Of a stretch of DNA of 64,000 nt, positions 27,943 through 37,409 are shown piece after piece; within the stretch, counting starts at the first letter, position 1, and each line of letters starts with the position of its first letter. The notes below the pieces were generated by a model. The model was not told where the DNA came from, made no database searches, and saw nothing but the letters and a program-made list of their open reading frames with translations. Source of the DNA: Streptomyces cellulosae (GTDB taxonomy: Bacteria > Actinomycetota > Actinomycetes > Streptomycetales > Streptomycetaceae); the NCBI GenBank assembly GCA_014655195.1, contig BNBH01000001.1:1-64000 (forward strand), in the 5' to 3' direction. Both the position numbers and the translations under genes were made by a program.

Positions 27943-29151
27943 ATGAGCGACACCGCAGGCATACCCCCCGAGGGACAGGGCGCGGCGGGGCGCCGCCCCG
28001 GTCCGGGCGCCGGCTCCTCGCCGAGTGGGCGCGGCTCGGTCCGCCGCCGTCGCCGGCGCTGGGTGTGGGGCGTGGGTCTCGGGGTGTCCCTCGCGCTGGT
28101 GGGCGCCGCGGCCGCCGGGTGGGCGGTGTACATGAAGCTGGAGGGGAACATCACCCCGGACGAGGCTGCGGCGGCCGAGCTCGCCCGGTTCGAGAAGGAC
28201 CGGCCCACCGCGCTGGTGAAGGACGCCCTCAACATCCTGCTCATCGGGTCGGACTCGCGCGCGGGCGCGGAGAACGGCCGTTACGGGCACGACCCGGGCA
28301 CCGAGCGCTCGGACACGGTGATCCTGCTGCATCTGTCGGCGGGCCGGCGCAGCGCCACAGCGGTGTCGGTGCCGCGCGACCTGATGGTGGACGTGCCCGA
28401 CTGCCGGCGCAGGGACGGCTCGCGTTCCGCGCCGATGTTCACCCAGTTCAACGCGGCCTTCGAGGTGGGCGGCTCGGCCTGCACCATCCGTACCGTCGAG
28501 AAGCTGACGGACATCCGCGTGGACCACCACGTCGTCGTCGACTTCAAGGGGTTCAAGGACATGGTCGACGCGGTGGACGGCGTCGAGGTGTGCCTGCGCG
28601 AGCCGATCGACGACGAGGACGCCCACCTGCATCTGCCGGCGGGGCGCGTGACGCTCGACGGGGAGCAGGCCCTCGGGTACGTCCGCGCCCGGAAGACCCT
28701 CGGGGACGGCAGCGACACCGGTCGTATCGAACGCCAGCAGCTGTTCCTCGGCGCGCTGGTCAACAAGGTCCGCAGCAACGAGATCCTGCTGAATCCGGTG
28801 AAGCTGTATCCCGTTCTGGACGCGGCCACCTCGTCCCTCACCACCGACCCCGAACTCGCCAGCTTGCGCGGTTTGTACGAACTCGTACGGGGGCTTCGCG
28901 ACATCCCTACAGAAGGCGTGCAATTCCTCACCGTGCCAAGGGAGTCCTACGCCGGGGACGTGAATCGGGATCAGCTCGCCCAGCCCGCCGCCGGGAAACT
29001 GTTCGAGCGGCTGCGCAAGGACGAACCCGTACGTGTGGATACGGACGGTGAGCGAAAGGCCACGGAAAAGGAAACGACGGCACCGGCGGACAGCGCCTCC
29101 CCGGCGCCCACGTTCTCCGGGAACACAGCCGCCGAGGACACCTGCGCGTAA
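27943..29151 (+). CDS. LCP family protein 1 (LytR-CpsA-Psr)
   Basis: 402-residue membrane-anchored LCP protein. These enzymes move anionic or other glycopolymers from a lipid carrier to peptidoglycan on the outer face of the membrane. A basic cytoplasmic start (RRRRRR near 34-39) leads to one membrane helix (about 41-63). Core motifs are LLIGSDSR (99-106), 'SDTVILLHL', SVPRDLMVD (142-150) with the conserved Arg, and 'ALGYVRARK'. There is no LytR_C domain; the C-terminus is a short acidic/Ser/Pro tail. GGGAGGGG precedes ATG 27943. First of six LCP genes. Confidence 0.92.
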   Translation: MSDTAGIPPEGQGAAGRRPGPGAGSSPSGRGSVRRRRRRWVWGVGLGVSLALVGAAAAGWAVYMKLEGNITPDEAAAAELARFEKDRPTALVKDALNILLIGSDSRAGAENGRYGHDPGTERSDTVILLHLSAGRRSATAVSVPRDLMVDVPDCRRRDGSRSAPMFTQFNAAFEVGGSACTIRTVEKLTDIRVDHHVVVDFKGFKDMVDAVDGVEVCLREPIDDEDAHLHLPAGRVTLDGEQALGYVRARKTLGDGSDTGRIERQQLFLGALVNKVRSNEILLNPVKLYPVLDAATSSLTTDPELASLRGLYELVRGLRDIPTEGVQFLTVPRESYAGDVNRDQLAQPAAGKLFERLRKDEPVRVDTDGERKATEKETTAPADSASPAPTFSGNTAAEDTCA

Positions 29152-29394
29152 AGGAAACTCAAAGGCAACTCCCAGGCTGCGAACTCCTGTCCATGGAAAT
29201 GGGCGGATTGCCCCTTGTGAAGGCGTGGAATTGGTCACCGACGTCGCCGGAGGCCGATCCGGCCCGTTAGTGTGAGCCCTCCGGTGCGTCCGTTCCTTCA
29301 GGTCCGTCCTGAGATCCCGCACTGTGTGACCGAGACCCGAGCGCCTTGGGAGGGGAAAGGCGCCGCGTGGCCCCGACGGAGGATTCGAGCGACC

Positions 29395-31167
29395 GTGGAC
29401 GCGCAAGGCCGTGGGCGGGGAGAGAACATCGATCCCGCAGACCAGTGGGTACTCAATCCGACCACCGGCGAATACGAACTGCGACTGAGCCCTTCCGCAC
29501 CGCAGTCGCCCATTCCGGCCCCGCGCGGGCCGCGGAACACGGGTGCGGGAAATCCGCGCGCCCGGTCGGCGTCGCCCGACCAGGCGCCCGAGCGCCCGGG
29601 CCGCGCCTCGCCCGAGCCTGAGACGCCCGGGCGGGACGTGCCGCCGCAGCGCCGCCGCCGCGGTGTGCGGGAGGAGGAACCCCCGGCCGGCCGCCGTGGG
29701 CGCCGGCCGGCGAAGAAGAACGCGAAGGCCAAGAAGGTGCTGCTGTGGACCAGCGGCACGGTGGCCTTCCTGGTGCTCGCCACGGGTGTCGGCGGCTATC
29801 TGTACCTGGAGCACCTCAACGACAACATCACGTCCGTGTCGGACGACGGCGCGAGCACCGGTGGCTTCAAGAAGGACCAGGCCATCAACATCCTGCTGAT
29901 CGGCACGGACAAGCGCACCGGCTCGGGCAACGAGGGCTACGGCGACAAGGGCAGCGAGGGTCACGCCGACACCACGATCCTGCTGCACGTCTCCAAGGAC
30001 CGCTCCAACGCCACCGCGCTGAGCATCCCGCGTGACCTGATAGTCGACATCCCGGACTGCCCGACCGAGCAGGAGGACGGCAGCCAGAAGGTCATCCCGG
30101 GCGAGACCGGCGTCCGCTTCAACACCAGCCTCGGCCAGGGCGGCCGTACGCCCAGCTGCACCATGCGGACCGTGACCGAGCTGACCGGCATCCAGCCGGA
30201 CAACTTCATGGTGGCGGACTTCAACGCGGTGAAGACGCTGACCTCCGCGGTCGGCGGCGTCCCCGTGTGCCTGGGCAAGGACATCAACGACCCGGACTCG
30301 CACCTGAACCTGCCCAAGGGCACGCACCGGATCGAGGGCGAGGAAGCCCTGGCGTTCGTGCGCACCCGTCACTCGGTGGGCCTGGGCGGCGACCTGAGCC
30401 GTATCCAGCTGCAGCAGCAGTTCCTCAGCTCGCTGATGCGCGAGCTGAAGTCGAACGACACGCTCACCAGCCCGTCCAAGATGATCAAACTGGCCGAGGC
30501 GGGGACGAAGGCGCTCACCGTCGACTCCCAGCTCAACAGCATCAACAAGCTCAAGGACCTGGGCCTGGAGCTGGGCAAGCTCAACGTCAAGAACCTGACG
30601 TTCGCGACGGTTCCGGTGGTGGACAACCCGGCGGAGAAGGTGAAGGCGACCGTCGTCCTCAACGACGCCGAGGCGCCGCAGGTCTTCGAGATGATCCGCA
30701 ACGACGTGTCGTTCACCGAGGTCAAGCAGCAGCAGAAGAAGGAGAAGGCCGCCGTCGCCGCCCGTCTCAAGGGTGAGAAGGCCCCGGCGTCCGAGGTGCG
30801 GGTGCGCATCCTCAACGGCGGAGCGCCCTCCGGGAGCGCCCAGTCGACGCTGAGCTGGCTCCAGGTCGAGGAGGGCGTCACCAAGTCGGAGAACGCGGGC
30901 AACGCGCCCGCCGAGGTCGCGAAGACGACCCTCGAGTACGCCCCCGACCAGGCGGACGAGGCGCGCCGGCTGGCCGACATCATGGGCCTGTCCGGAGCGG
31001 CGCTGAAGCCGGGCGAGAGCGTCACCAACTCCCAGGGTCTGCCGACGATGACGCTGACGCTCGGCAAGGACTTCAAGGGCGCGGGCGTCAAGATCAACGC
31101 GCCCTCGGCCAAGGTGCCCGACAGCGCCAACAAGTCCACGGCGGACAAGGTCGTCTGCGCCGAATAA
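29395..31167 (+). CDS. LCP family protein 2, with LytR_C domain
   Basis: 590-residue LCP protein. The first ~110 residues are disordered and proline-rich but begin with a conserved 'ADQWVLNPTTGEYELRL' patch. A basic stretch and one membrane helix follow (about 115-137). The LCP core runs from about 160 to 400: ILLIGTDKR, 'ADTTILLHVS', SIPRDLIVDIPD, 'EALAFVRTRH'. From about 465 there is a LytR_C domain ('VRVRILNGGAPSGSA'). GTG 29395 was chosen because GGAGG precedes it; a GTG at 29367 is in another frame. A strong hairpin (31176-31216) follows the gene. Confidence 0.92.
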   Translation: MDAQGRGRGENIDPADQWVLNPTTGEYELRLSPSAPQSPIPAPRGPRNTGAGNPRARSASPDQAPERPGRASPEPETPGRDVPPQRRRRGVREEEPPAGRRGRRPAKKNAKAKKVLLWTSGTVAFLVLATGVGGYLYLEHLNDNITSVSDDGASTGGFKKDQAINILLIGTDKRTGSGNEGYGDKGSEGHADTTILLHVSKDRSNATALSIPRDLIVDIPDCPTEQEDGSQKVIPGETGVRFNTSLGQGGRTPSCTMRTVTELTGIQPDNFMVADFNAVKTLTSAVGGVPVCLGKDINDPDSHLNLPKGTHRIEGEEALAFVRTRHSVGLGGDLSRIQLQQQFLSSLMRELKSNDTLTSPSKMIKLAEAGTKALTVDSQLNSINKLKDLGLELGKLNVKNLTFATVPVVDNPAEKVKATVVLNDAEAPQVFEMIRNDVSFTEVKQQQKKEKAAVAARLKGEKAPASEVRVRILNGGAPSGSAQSTLSWLQVEEGVTKSENAGNAPAEVAKTTLEYAPDQADEARRLADIMGLSGAALKPGESVTNSQGLPTMTLTLGKDFKGAGVKINAPSAKVPDSANKSTADKVVCAE

Positions 31168-31175
31168 GGCACCGG

Positions 31176-31216
31176 ACGGGCCCGTCTCGCGTCTTCGGGG
31201 ACGCAGACGGGCCCGT
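31176..31216 (+). terminator. long hairpin terminator between LCP genes 2 and 3
   Basis: ACGGGCCCGTCT (31176-31187) pairs perfectly with AGACGGGCCCGT (31205-31216). Inside it GCGTC/GACGC adds a further 5-bp stem above a one-base mismatch. It begins 8 bp after the LCP 2 stop and ends about 34 bp before the LCP 3 start. Confidence 0.7.
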
Positions 31217-31249
31217 TCCATGTCCAGGGGTGGGGAGAAACACCGCACG

Positions 31250-32869
31250 ATGACGCGAAGTGACGTGTACGAGGAGGCGGCGGCGCGGCAGGACGGCGCC
31301 CCGCGCGCCTCCGAGGGCGGCGACAGCGGCGGCGACGCCGGCGGGAGTCCGCGCGCCGGACGGGCGCGGCGCGCCCTGCGCTGGTCGGCGACGACCCTGG
31401 CCGTGCTGATACTCGGCACGGCGGGCGCCGGTTACCTGTACTACGACCACCTCAACGACAACCTGGTGAAGGGTGAGCGCAGCAGCGGCGACTCCAAGGC
31501 CGAGCGGTCCGCGCCGAACGCGGCCGGGCAGACGCCCCTCAACATCCTGCTGATCGGGTCCGACAGCCGCGCCTCCGACGCCAACGTCGCCCTCGGCGGC
31601 GGCAAGGCCAACCGCGGCAATCCTCCGCTCGGCGACGTGCAGATGCTGATCCACCTGGCCGCCGACCGGAAGAGCGCGGCCGTGGTGAGCATTCCGCGCG
31701 ACACCCGCGTCGACATCCCCCGCTGCACGGACCCGGAGACCGGGACGACGTACCCGGCGACGAACGACATCATCAACACCTCGCTGGGGCGCGGCGGTCC
31801 GGGCTGCACGCTCGCCACCTGGGAGAACCTCACCGGCGTCTACGTCGACCACTGGATGACCATCGACTTCGCGGGCGTGGTGCGGATGGCGGACGCGGTC
31901 GGCGGGGTCGAGGTCTGCGTCCGGCAGAACGTGTGGGACCGGCCGCTGCCCGGCGTGCCGGGCGGCTCGGGCCTGAAGCTGCGGGCGGGGAAGACCAAGG
32001 TGCAGGGGGTGCAGGCGCTGCAGTGGCTGCGCACCCGGCACGCGTGGGGCAGCGACATCCTGCGCACCCGCGCGCAGCGGATGTACATGAACTCGATGAT
32101 CCGCACCCTGCGCGGGCAGAACGTGTTCACCGACACCGGGCGGCTCACCGACCTCGCGGAGGCGGCCACCAAGTCGCTCCAGGTCTCCGAGGAGATCGGG
32201 TCGGTGAAGAAGCTGTACGACCTGGGGATGCAGCTGAAGACGGTGCCGCCGGACCGCATCACGATGACGACCCTCCCGACGGTCCCGGACCCGCAGAACG
32301 CCAACCACCTCCTCCCCGCCGGGGACGACGCGGAGAAGGTCTGGGCGCTGCTCCGCGACGACGTGCCGTTCGACGACAAGGGCGGCAAGGGCGCGAAGAA
32401 CAAGACGGCCGGGAAGGCGTCCCGCGAGGAGCGCACCGCCGACCCGTCCGCGCCCGACGACGAGATCGGCGTGCTGGTGCGCAACGCCACCCGGTCCGCG
32501 ACCGAGGGGCCGGTCTCCGGCCGGGCGAGCACGATCGCCGGAGAGCTGGCCGCGCAGGGCTTCACCCGTGCCGCGCCGGACACCTCCGCCGCCGGCGCCG
32601 AGGAGCGGACCGTCGTGCGCTACCCCACCGACGATCTGAAGGGGGACGCCCAGCGGGTCGCCAAGTCCCTGGGCATCCCGGTGAGTTCGGTGCGCCGGTC
32701 GGCCGACGTCTCCGGTGTCACCGTGGTGGTCGGCGCGGACTGGCGCGAGGGAGACACGTACAAGGAGCCGGAGCCGCCGCAGGCGGGCGACCTGCCGGAG
32801 GACGCCGACGCGCTCACCGCGGCCGAGAAGGGCGCCTGCATGGACGTGTACGCGCCCTATCGCTGGTAG
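31250..32869 (+). CDS. LCP family protein 3, with LytR_C domain
   Basis: 539-residue LCP protein. A short charged N-terminus and one membrane helix (about 45-65) lead to the catalytic core: NILLIGSDSR, 'LGDVQMLIHLA', SIPRDTRVDIPRC, 'ALQWLRTRH'. A LytR_C domain starts near residue 405 ('IGVLVRNATRSATEG'). Very close to LCP 4 in sequence, length and domain plan, including shared 'NAAGQTPLNILLIGSD' and 'DVSGVTxVVGADWREG'. ATG 31250 is preferred because GGGGAG lies upstream; an in-frame ATG at 31220 falls directly behind the terminator hairpin. Confidence 0.9.
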   Translation: MTRSDVYEEAAARQDGAPRASEGGDSGGDAGGSPRAGRARRALRWSATTLAVLILGTAGAGYLYYDHLNDNLVKGERSSGDSKAERSAPNAAGQTPLNILLIGSDSRASDANVALGGGKANRGNPPLGDVQMLIHLAADRKSAAVVSIPRDTRVDIPRCTDPETGTTYPATNDIINTSLGRGGPGCTLATWENLTGVYVDHWMTIDFAGVVRMADAVGGVEVCVRQNVWDRPLPGVPGGSGLKLRAGKTKVQGVQALQWLRTRHAWGSDILRTRAQRMYMNSMIRTLRGQNVFTDTGRLTDLAEAATKSLQVSEEIGSVKKLYDLGMQLKTVPPDRITMTTLPTVPDPQNANHLLPAGDDAEKVWALLRDDVPFDDKGGKGAKNKTAGKASREERTADPSAPDDEIGVLVRNATRSATEGPVSGRASTIAGELAAQGFTRAAPDTSAAGAEERTVVRYPTDDLKGDAQRVAKSLGIPVSSVRRSADVSGVTVVVGADWREGDTYKEPEPPQAGDLPEDADALTAAEKGACMDVYAPYRW

Positions 32870-32873
32870 CGCC

Positions 32874-32902
32874 CGCGGCGGGCGGGGTCCCCGCCCGCCG
32901 CG
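32874..32902 (+). terminator. perfect GC hairpin after LCP 3
   Basis: CGCGGCGGGCGGGG (32874-32887) and CCCCGCCCGCCGCG (32889-32902) are perfect inverted repeats with a single base between them, so the tip must open to form a loop. It begins 4 bp after the LCP 3 stop codon. Confidence 0.65.
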
Positions 32903-33020
32903 TGGGGAAATCGAGGGAAAACCCGGGGCAACTGACGGGCCTGTCAAGCGTCTAACAGGACGCAGGGCGGGGCCTGCGTGCCGGAGCGAGGTGTTTCCAG
33001 GGGTGGGGAAGGACGGGGCA

Positions 33021-34613
33021 GTGACACAGAACGCCACGCGGGAGACGGCCCGCCACGAGGAGCCCGCGCCGGCTCCCGACGACGCGCCGCCCGCCGACGA
33101 CGCCCCGCCCGCCGACGGCTCGGTCCCGCGTCCGCGGCGCTTCCGCCGGATACTCAAGTGGTCCGCCGCGGTGCTCGCGCTGCTCATACTCGCGGCCGGC
33201 GCGGCGGGTTACCTGTACTACCGGAAGCTCAACGGCAACATCCGCAAGGACCCGCTGAACCTGGGCGACAGCAAGGTCGCCGAGCCGACGCCCAACGCGG
33301 CGGGCCAGACCCCGCTGAACATCCTGCTGATCGGCAGCGACGCGCGGGACAGCGAGGAGAACCAGAAACTCGGCGGCGCCCGCGAGACGTTCGGCTCGAC
33401 GCCGCTGGCGGACGTGCAGATGCTGGTGCACCTGTCCGCGGACCGCAGCAACATGTCCGTGATCAGCATGCCGCGCGACACCCTGCTGCACATCCCCAAG
33501 TGCACCGACCCGGACGACGGCACGGTGTACCCGGCGAGCGAGGGCCGCCGCATGACCAACGAGAGCCTCGGGCACGGCGGTCCGGGCTGCACGGTGGCCA
33601 CCTGGCAGGAGCTGACCGGCATCCACATCGACCACTTCGTGATGGTGGACTTCGCGGGCGTGGTCGCCATGGCGGACGCGGTCGGCGGCGTCCCCGTCTG
33701 CGTCGACGCCAACATCCACTCGCGCGACAGCCAGGGCCACGGCTCGGGGCTGAAGCTGCCGAAGGGCACCCACCCGGTCAAGGGCGAGCAGGCCCTGCAG
33801 TGGCTGCGCACCCGGTACGGCTTCGAGGACGGCAGCGACCTCGCGCGCGCCAAGGCCCAGCACATGTACATGAATGCGCTGGCCCGGCAGCTGCGCGAGA
33901 ACGCCACGCTGAGCAGCCCCAACAACCTGCGCAGGCTGGCCGAGGAGGCCACCCGGGCGCTCACCGTCGACCCCGGCCTCGACACGGTGAAGAAGCTGTA
34001 CGACCTGAGCACCGAGCTGCGCAAGGTGAAGCCGGAGCGCATCACCATGACGACGATGCCCAACCGGTACGTCGGCGCCCGCGTGGAGCCCACCGAGGAC
34101 GCCGAGAAGCTGTTCCGGCTGGTGCGCGAGGACATCGCCCTGGACGGCAGGGACGCCAAGCCGAAGCCGACCGTGGAGAAGCCGCCCGCCGACCCGGCCG
34201 CGGACGACGCCGCGATCGCCGTGCAGGTCCGCAACGGCACCCGCACCGACACCCTCGCGCCCGCCTCCGGCCGGGCCACCGCGATCGCCGGGGAGCTCCA
34301 GGAAAAGGGCTTCACGAGCGCCGCCGCCGACACCGAGGGCGCGTACACCGAGGAGCGGACCGTGGTGCGCTACCCGAGCGCCGACCTGGAGGGCGACGCG
34401 CGCCGTGTCGCCGCGGTCCTCGGCATCCCGGCGGACGCGGTGGAGCGGTCCACGGACGTGTCGGGAGTGACGCTCGTCGTGGGCGCGGACTGGCGCGAGG
34501 GCACGCGGTACGAGGCGCCCGAGGAGGACGACACCACGCCCGAGTCGGCGCAGGCGCTCAACGGCGCGGACGACAAGGCCTGCATGCACGTGGACCCCGC
34601 CTTCACCTGGTGA
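33021..34613 (+). CDS. LCP family protein 4, with LytR_C domain
   Basis: 530-residue LCP protein, the close paralogue of LCP 3. The N-terminus is acidic and proline-rich with a repeated 'DDAPPAD'. One membrane helix (about 47-67) precedes the core: NILLIGSDARD, 'LADVQMLVHLS', SMPRDTLLHIPKC, 'ALQWLRTRYGF'. LytR_C starts near residue 399 ('IAVQVRNGTRTDTLA'). GTG 33021 has GGAAGGACGGGG upstream. The two cysteines flanking 'GGPGC' are shared with LCP 3 and could form a disulfide outside the cell. Last of the unbroken plus-strand LCP run. Confidence 0.92.
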   Translation: MTQNATRETARHEEPAPAPDDAPPADDAPPADGSVPRPRRFRRILKWSAAVLALLILAAGAAGYLYYRKLNGNIRKDPLNLGDSKVAEPTPNAAGQTPLNILLIGSDARDSEENQKLGGARETFGSTPLADVQMLVHLSADRSNMSVISMPRDTLLHIPKCTDPDDGTVYPASEGRRMTNESLGHGGPGCTVATWQELTGIHIDHFVMVDFAGVVAMADAVGGVPVCVDANIHSRDSQGHGSGLKLPKGTHPVKGEQALQWLRTRYGFEDGSDLARAKAQHMYMNALARQLRENATLSSPNNLRRLAEEATRALTVDPGLDTVKKLYDLSTELRKVKPERITMTTMPNRYVGARVEPTEDAEKLFRLVREDIALDGRDAKPKPTVEKPPADPAADDAAIAVQVRNGTRTDTLAPASGRATAIAGELQEKGFTSAAADTEGAYTEERTVVRYPSADLEGDARRVAAVLGIPADAVERSTDVSGVTLVVGADWREGTRYEAPEEDDTTPESAQALNGADDKACMHVDPAFTW

Positions 34614-34621
34614 CGAGCGAA

Positions 34622-34649
34622 GGCCCCCTCCCGGTGCGGGGAGGGGGCC
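34622..34649. terminator. bidirectional hairpin terminator
   Basis: GGCCCCCTCCC (34622-34632) pairs with GGGAGGGGGCC (34639-34649) around a 6-nt loop, in the 61-bp gap between converging LCP 4 and glycosyltransferase genes. Confidence 0.7.
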
Positions 34650-34674
34650 ATCGGACATCGGGGGTGACGGGGCG

Positions 34675-35715
34675 TCAGACGGCCTTGGCGTCCTCCGCCG
34701 TGACGGCGGGCCGGCGGGAGGCGATGACCTTCTTCGCCAGGGAGCGCGGGCTGGTCAGGAAGCCCCACCCCCACGACATGTGCATGGTGGCCAGCGCCAC
34801 CGGGATCTGCAGCCGCGCCTTCAGCGACAGGCCCTTGCCGGCGGGTATCGAGCCCGCGACGATCGCCGCGAGGTAGCCGCCGGGGACCACGAAGCCCCAC
34901 GGGGTGAGCGCCGCGCCCACCACGATGCCGGCCGCGATCGCGCACACGGCGGTCGGCGGGGCGAGGTAGCGCAGGTTGATGGAGCCGGAGTGGTAGCGGG
35001 CCACCACGTGGCGCCAGCGGCCGTAGTCCTTGTACTGCTTGGCGAGCGCCCGCACGGACGGGCGGGGGCGGTACGACACCCGCAGTTCGGGCGAGAACCA
35101 GATCAGCCCGCCCGCTTCGCGGATGCGGAAGTTCAGCTCCCAGTCCTGGGCGCGGATGAACTCCACGTTGTAGCCGCCCTGCCGCTCCAGCGCCTCGCGC
35201 CGGAACACGCCCAGGTACACGGTGTCGGCGGGGCCGGCCTCGCCGCCGGTGTGGAAGGCGGCGTTGCCCACGCCGATCTTCGAGGTCATCGCAGCGGCGA
35301 CGGCCCGCTCCCAGTCGTTCTCGCCCTCGGCGTGCATGATGCCGCCGACGTTCTGCGCGCCGGTCTCCTCCAGGAGGCGTACGGCGGTGGCGATGTAGTT
35401 CGGGGAGAGCATCCCGTGGCCGTCGACGCGGACCACGATCGGATGGCGCGAGGCCTTGATCGCCGCGTTGAGGGCGGCCGGGGTGCGGCCCGTCGGGTTG
35501 GGCACGGTGTGCACCCGCGGGTCCTCGGCGACGAGCTCGGCGGCGATCTCGTCCGTGCGGTCCGTGGACGGACCGAGGGCGATCACGACCTCCATCTCGC
35601 CGGCGTACTCCTGGGCGAGGATCGCGCGGACCGCGCCGCGCAGATGCCGCTCCTCGTTGAGGACGGGCATGATCACGGAAACGGCCGGGGGCCGCACGTC
35701 GGGATTGGCGTTCAT
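34675..35715 (-). CDS. glycosyltransferase family 2 (succinoglycan-type)
   Basis: 346-residue membrane-associated GT2 enzyme. The catalytic domain (about 10-240) starts 'VSVIMPVLNEERHLRGAV', has 'VVRVDGHGMLSPNYI' where the metal-binding acidic motif lies, and 'FIRAQDWELNFRIREAGG' with the ED/QDWEL-type loop. Two or three hydrophobic segments follow (about 255-310), as in ExoA-like polysaccharide synthases. Substrate unknown. It is set among LCP genes but on the opposite strand, diverging from LCP 5, consistent with a role in making the polymer the LCP proteins attach. Confidence 0.88.
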   Translation of the reverse strand: MNANPDVRPPAVSVIMPVLNEERHLRGAVRAILAQEYAGEMEVVIALGPSTDRTDEIAAELVAEDPRVHTVPNPTGRTPAALNAAIKASRHPIVVRVDGHGMLSPNYIATAVRLLEETGAQNVGGIMHAEGENDWERAVAAAMTSKIGVGNAAFHTGGEAGPADTVYLGVFRREALERQGGYNVEFIRAQDWELNFRIREAGGLIWFSPELRVSYRPRPSVRALAKQYKDYGRWRHVVARYHSGSINLRYLAPPTAVCAIAAGIVVGAALTPWGFVVPGGYLAAIVAGSIPAGKGLSLKARLQIPVALATMHMSWGWGFLTSPRSLAKKVIASRRPAVTAEDAKAV

Positions 35716-35844
35716 AGGAGCCTCACGTTACCGCGAACGGGGGACACGTCCGCGCGTGCCGGGGTGCTGTGCGGAGGGCCGCAGATCGTATCGGCCTACG
35801 GTGCTCACGATTCCACGCTCGGCCGTCGTCCGGAGGTGCCCCCC

Positions 35845-37320
35845 TTGCCCACGCCGCCGCGCTCCCCCCGGCCCCGAAACCCCGACCGGCGCCCGGCGCG
35901 GCCGCCCCGCCCGGCCGCGCGCCCGCCCGCGCCCCCGCGCCGCCGGCCGCGGTGGGTCATGCGCACGGTCACCGCGCTGTCGGTCGTGGTGCTGGCCTCC
36001 GCGGGGATCGGGCACGCGGTGCTCAGCGGGCTCGACGACGACATCGCACGGGTCGACCCGTTCCGCGACATGAAGAACCGGCCCCGGGCCGGGCACGGCA
36101 TGAACATCCTGCTGGTCGGCACGGACGGGCGGGACACCGTCGGCAAGGAGGAGCGGGAGCGGTACCGGCTCGGCGGGGCGCCCTGCCACTGCACCGACAC
36201 GATCATGATCGTGCACATCTCCGAGGACCGGGACCGCGCGAGCGTCGTCAGCCTGCCCCGCGACTCGTACGCCCTGACGCCCCCGCACACCGACCGGGTC
36301 AGCGGGCAGCGGCACAAGGGACACCCGGTGAAGCTGAACGCGGCGTACGCGGAGGGCGGGCCGCAGCTCACCGTGCGGACGGTGGAGCGGATGACCCGGG
36401 TGAAGATCGACCACTACCTGGAGGTCGACTTCGCCAGTTTCATGAAGACCGTCGACGTGGTCGGGGGTGTGGAGATCTGCACCGACCAGCGGCTGAAGGA
36501 CAGCCACACCGGGCTCGACCTGCCCCCGGGCCGCCACACCCTGAAGGGCGGCGAGGCCCTCCAGTACGTCCGTGCCCGGTACGTCGACGGGGGGTCCGAC
36601 CTGAGCCGGATGCGGCGGCAGCAGCACTTCATGGCGGCGCTGGTGGAGCGGGCCACGTCGTCGGGGATCCTGCTGAACCCGATGCGGTTCCGGGACGTCA
36701 CGCGCGCGGTGCTCGGCTCGGTCCGCGCGGACGAGGGGTTCGGCACGGGCGAGCTGCTCGACCTGGGGCGGGCGATGCGGAACTTCTCGCCGTCGTCGTC
36801 GGAGTTCACCACCGTGCCCGTGGTGACGCCGGGGCACGTCGTGAAGGGCATCGGCTCCACGCTGAAGTGGGACCCGCAGAAGTCCGAGCTGATCTTCGAC
36901 GCGCTGCGCCGCGACGAGCCGCTGTCCACGCGGTCCTCGGCCGGCGCGGCGCTGCGGGTGCCGGTCGACCCGAAGCAGATCCGGGTGCAGGTGGAGAACG
37001 GCACCCGCACACCGGGTCTGGGCCGGCGCGTGGACGCGGCCCTGGCGGCGACCGGCTTCGCCACCACCAAGGCCCCCGTCAACGCCGCCCGCCAGGACCA
37101 CCGGCGCACGGTCGTCCTCTACGACCCCCGCTGGGACCGCTCCGCGAAGTCCCTCGCGACGGCCCTCCCCGGCAGCGAACTCCGTCCGGTGAAGGGGCAG
37201 GGCCCCACCCTGAAGGTCGTCGCGGGCACGGACTTCGAAAAGGTCCGCAAGGTCCGCCCGAAGGACCCGAGCCAGGGAGAGTTCGGGGTGGTACGCGGCG
37301 ACGAGGTCAACTGCGGCTGA
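35845..37320 (+). CDS. LCP family protein 5, with LytR_C domain, TTG start
   Basis: 491-residue LCP protein. The start is read as TTG 35845 because GGAGG (35832-35836) sits 8 bp upstream and no ATG or GTG with a ribosome site exists in frame before the conserved part. The first 40 residues are proline/arginine-rich; one membrane helix follows (about 41-61). Core: NILLVGTDGRD, 'TDTIMIVHIS', SLPRDSYAL, 'ALQYVRARY'. LytR_C begins near residue 378 ('IRVQVENGTRTPGLG'). It carries a 'CHCTDT' pair not found in the other five. TTG may keep its expression low. Confidence 0.88.
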   Translation: MPTPPRSPRPRNPDRRPARPPRPAARPPAPPRRRPRWVMRTVTALSVVVLASAGIGHAVLSGLDDDIARVDPFRDMKNRPRAGHGMNILLVGTDGRDTVGKEERERYRLGGAPCHCTDTIMIVHISEDRDRASVVSLPRDSYALTPPHTDRVSGQRHKGHPVKLNAAYAEGGPQLTVRTVERMTRVKIDHYLEVDFASFMKTVDVVGGVEICTDQRLKDSHTGLDLPPGRHTLKGGEALQYVRARYVDGGSDLSRMRRQQHFMAALVERATSSGILLNPMRFRDVTRAVLGSVRADEGFGTGELLDLGRAMRNFSPSSSEFTTVPVVTPGHVVKGIGSTLKWDPQKSELIFDALRRDEPLSTRSSAGAALRVPVDPKQIRVQVENGTRTPGLGRRVDAALAATGFATTKAPVNAARQDHRRTVVLYDPRWDRSAKSLATALPGSELRPVKGQGPTLKVVAGTDFEKVRKVRPKDPSQGEFGVVRGDEVNCG

Positions 37321-37377
37321 CCCCGCCTGCGGCGGAAACCCTCCGGGTGCCTGCGCGCCCCGGGCGCCGGCATCCCC

Positions 37378-37409
37378 GTCGGGCCGCTCGCCCCGCCGGG
37401 CGGCCCGAC
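37378..37409 (+). terminator. hairpin after LCP 5
   Basis: GTCGGGCCGC (37378-37387) pairs with GCGGCCCGAC (37400-37409) around a 12-nt loop, 58 bp beyond the LCP 5 stop. Confidence 0.5.

Noticed and set aside
29367..29621. Alternative GTG start at 29367 for LCP 2 reading VAPTEDSS
   Set aside because: It is in a different frame from the conserved ADQWVLNP patch and membrane helix, and would need a frameshift.
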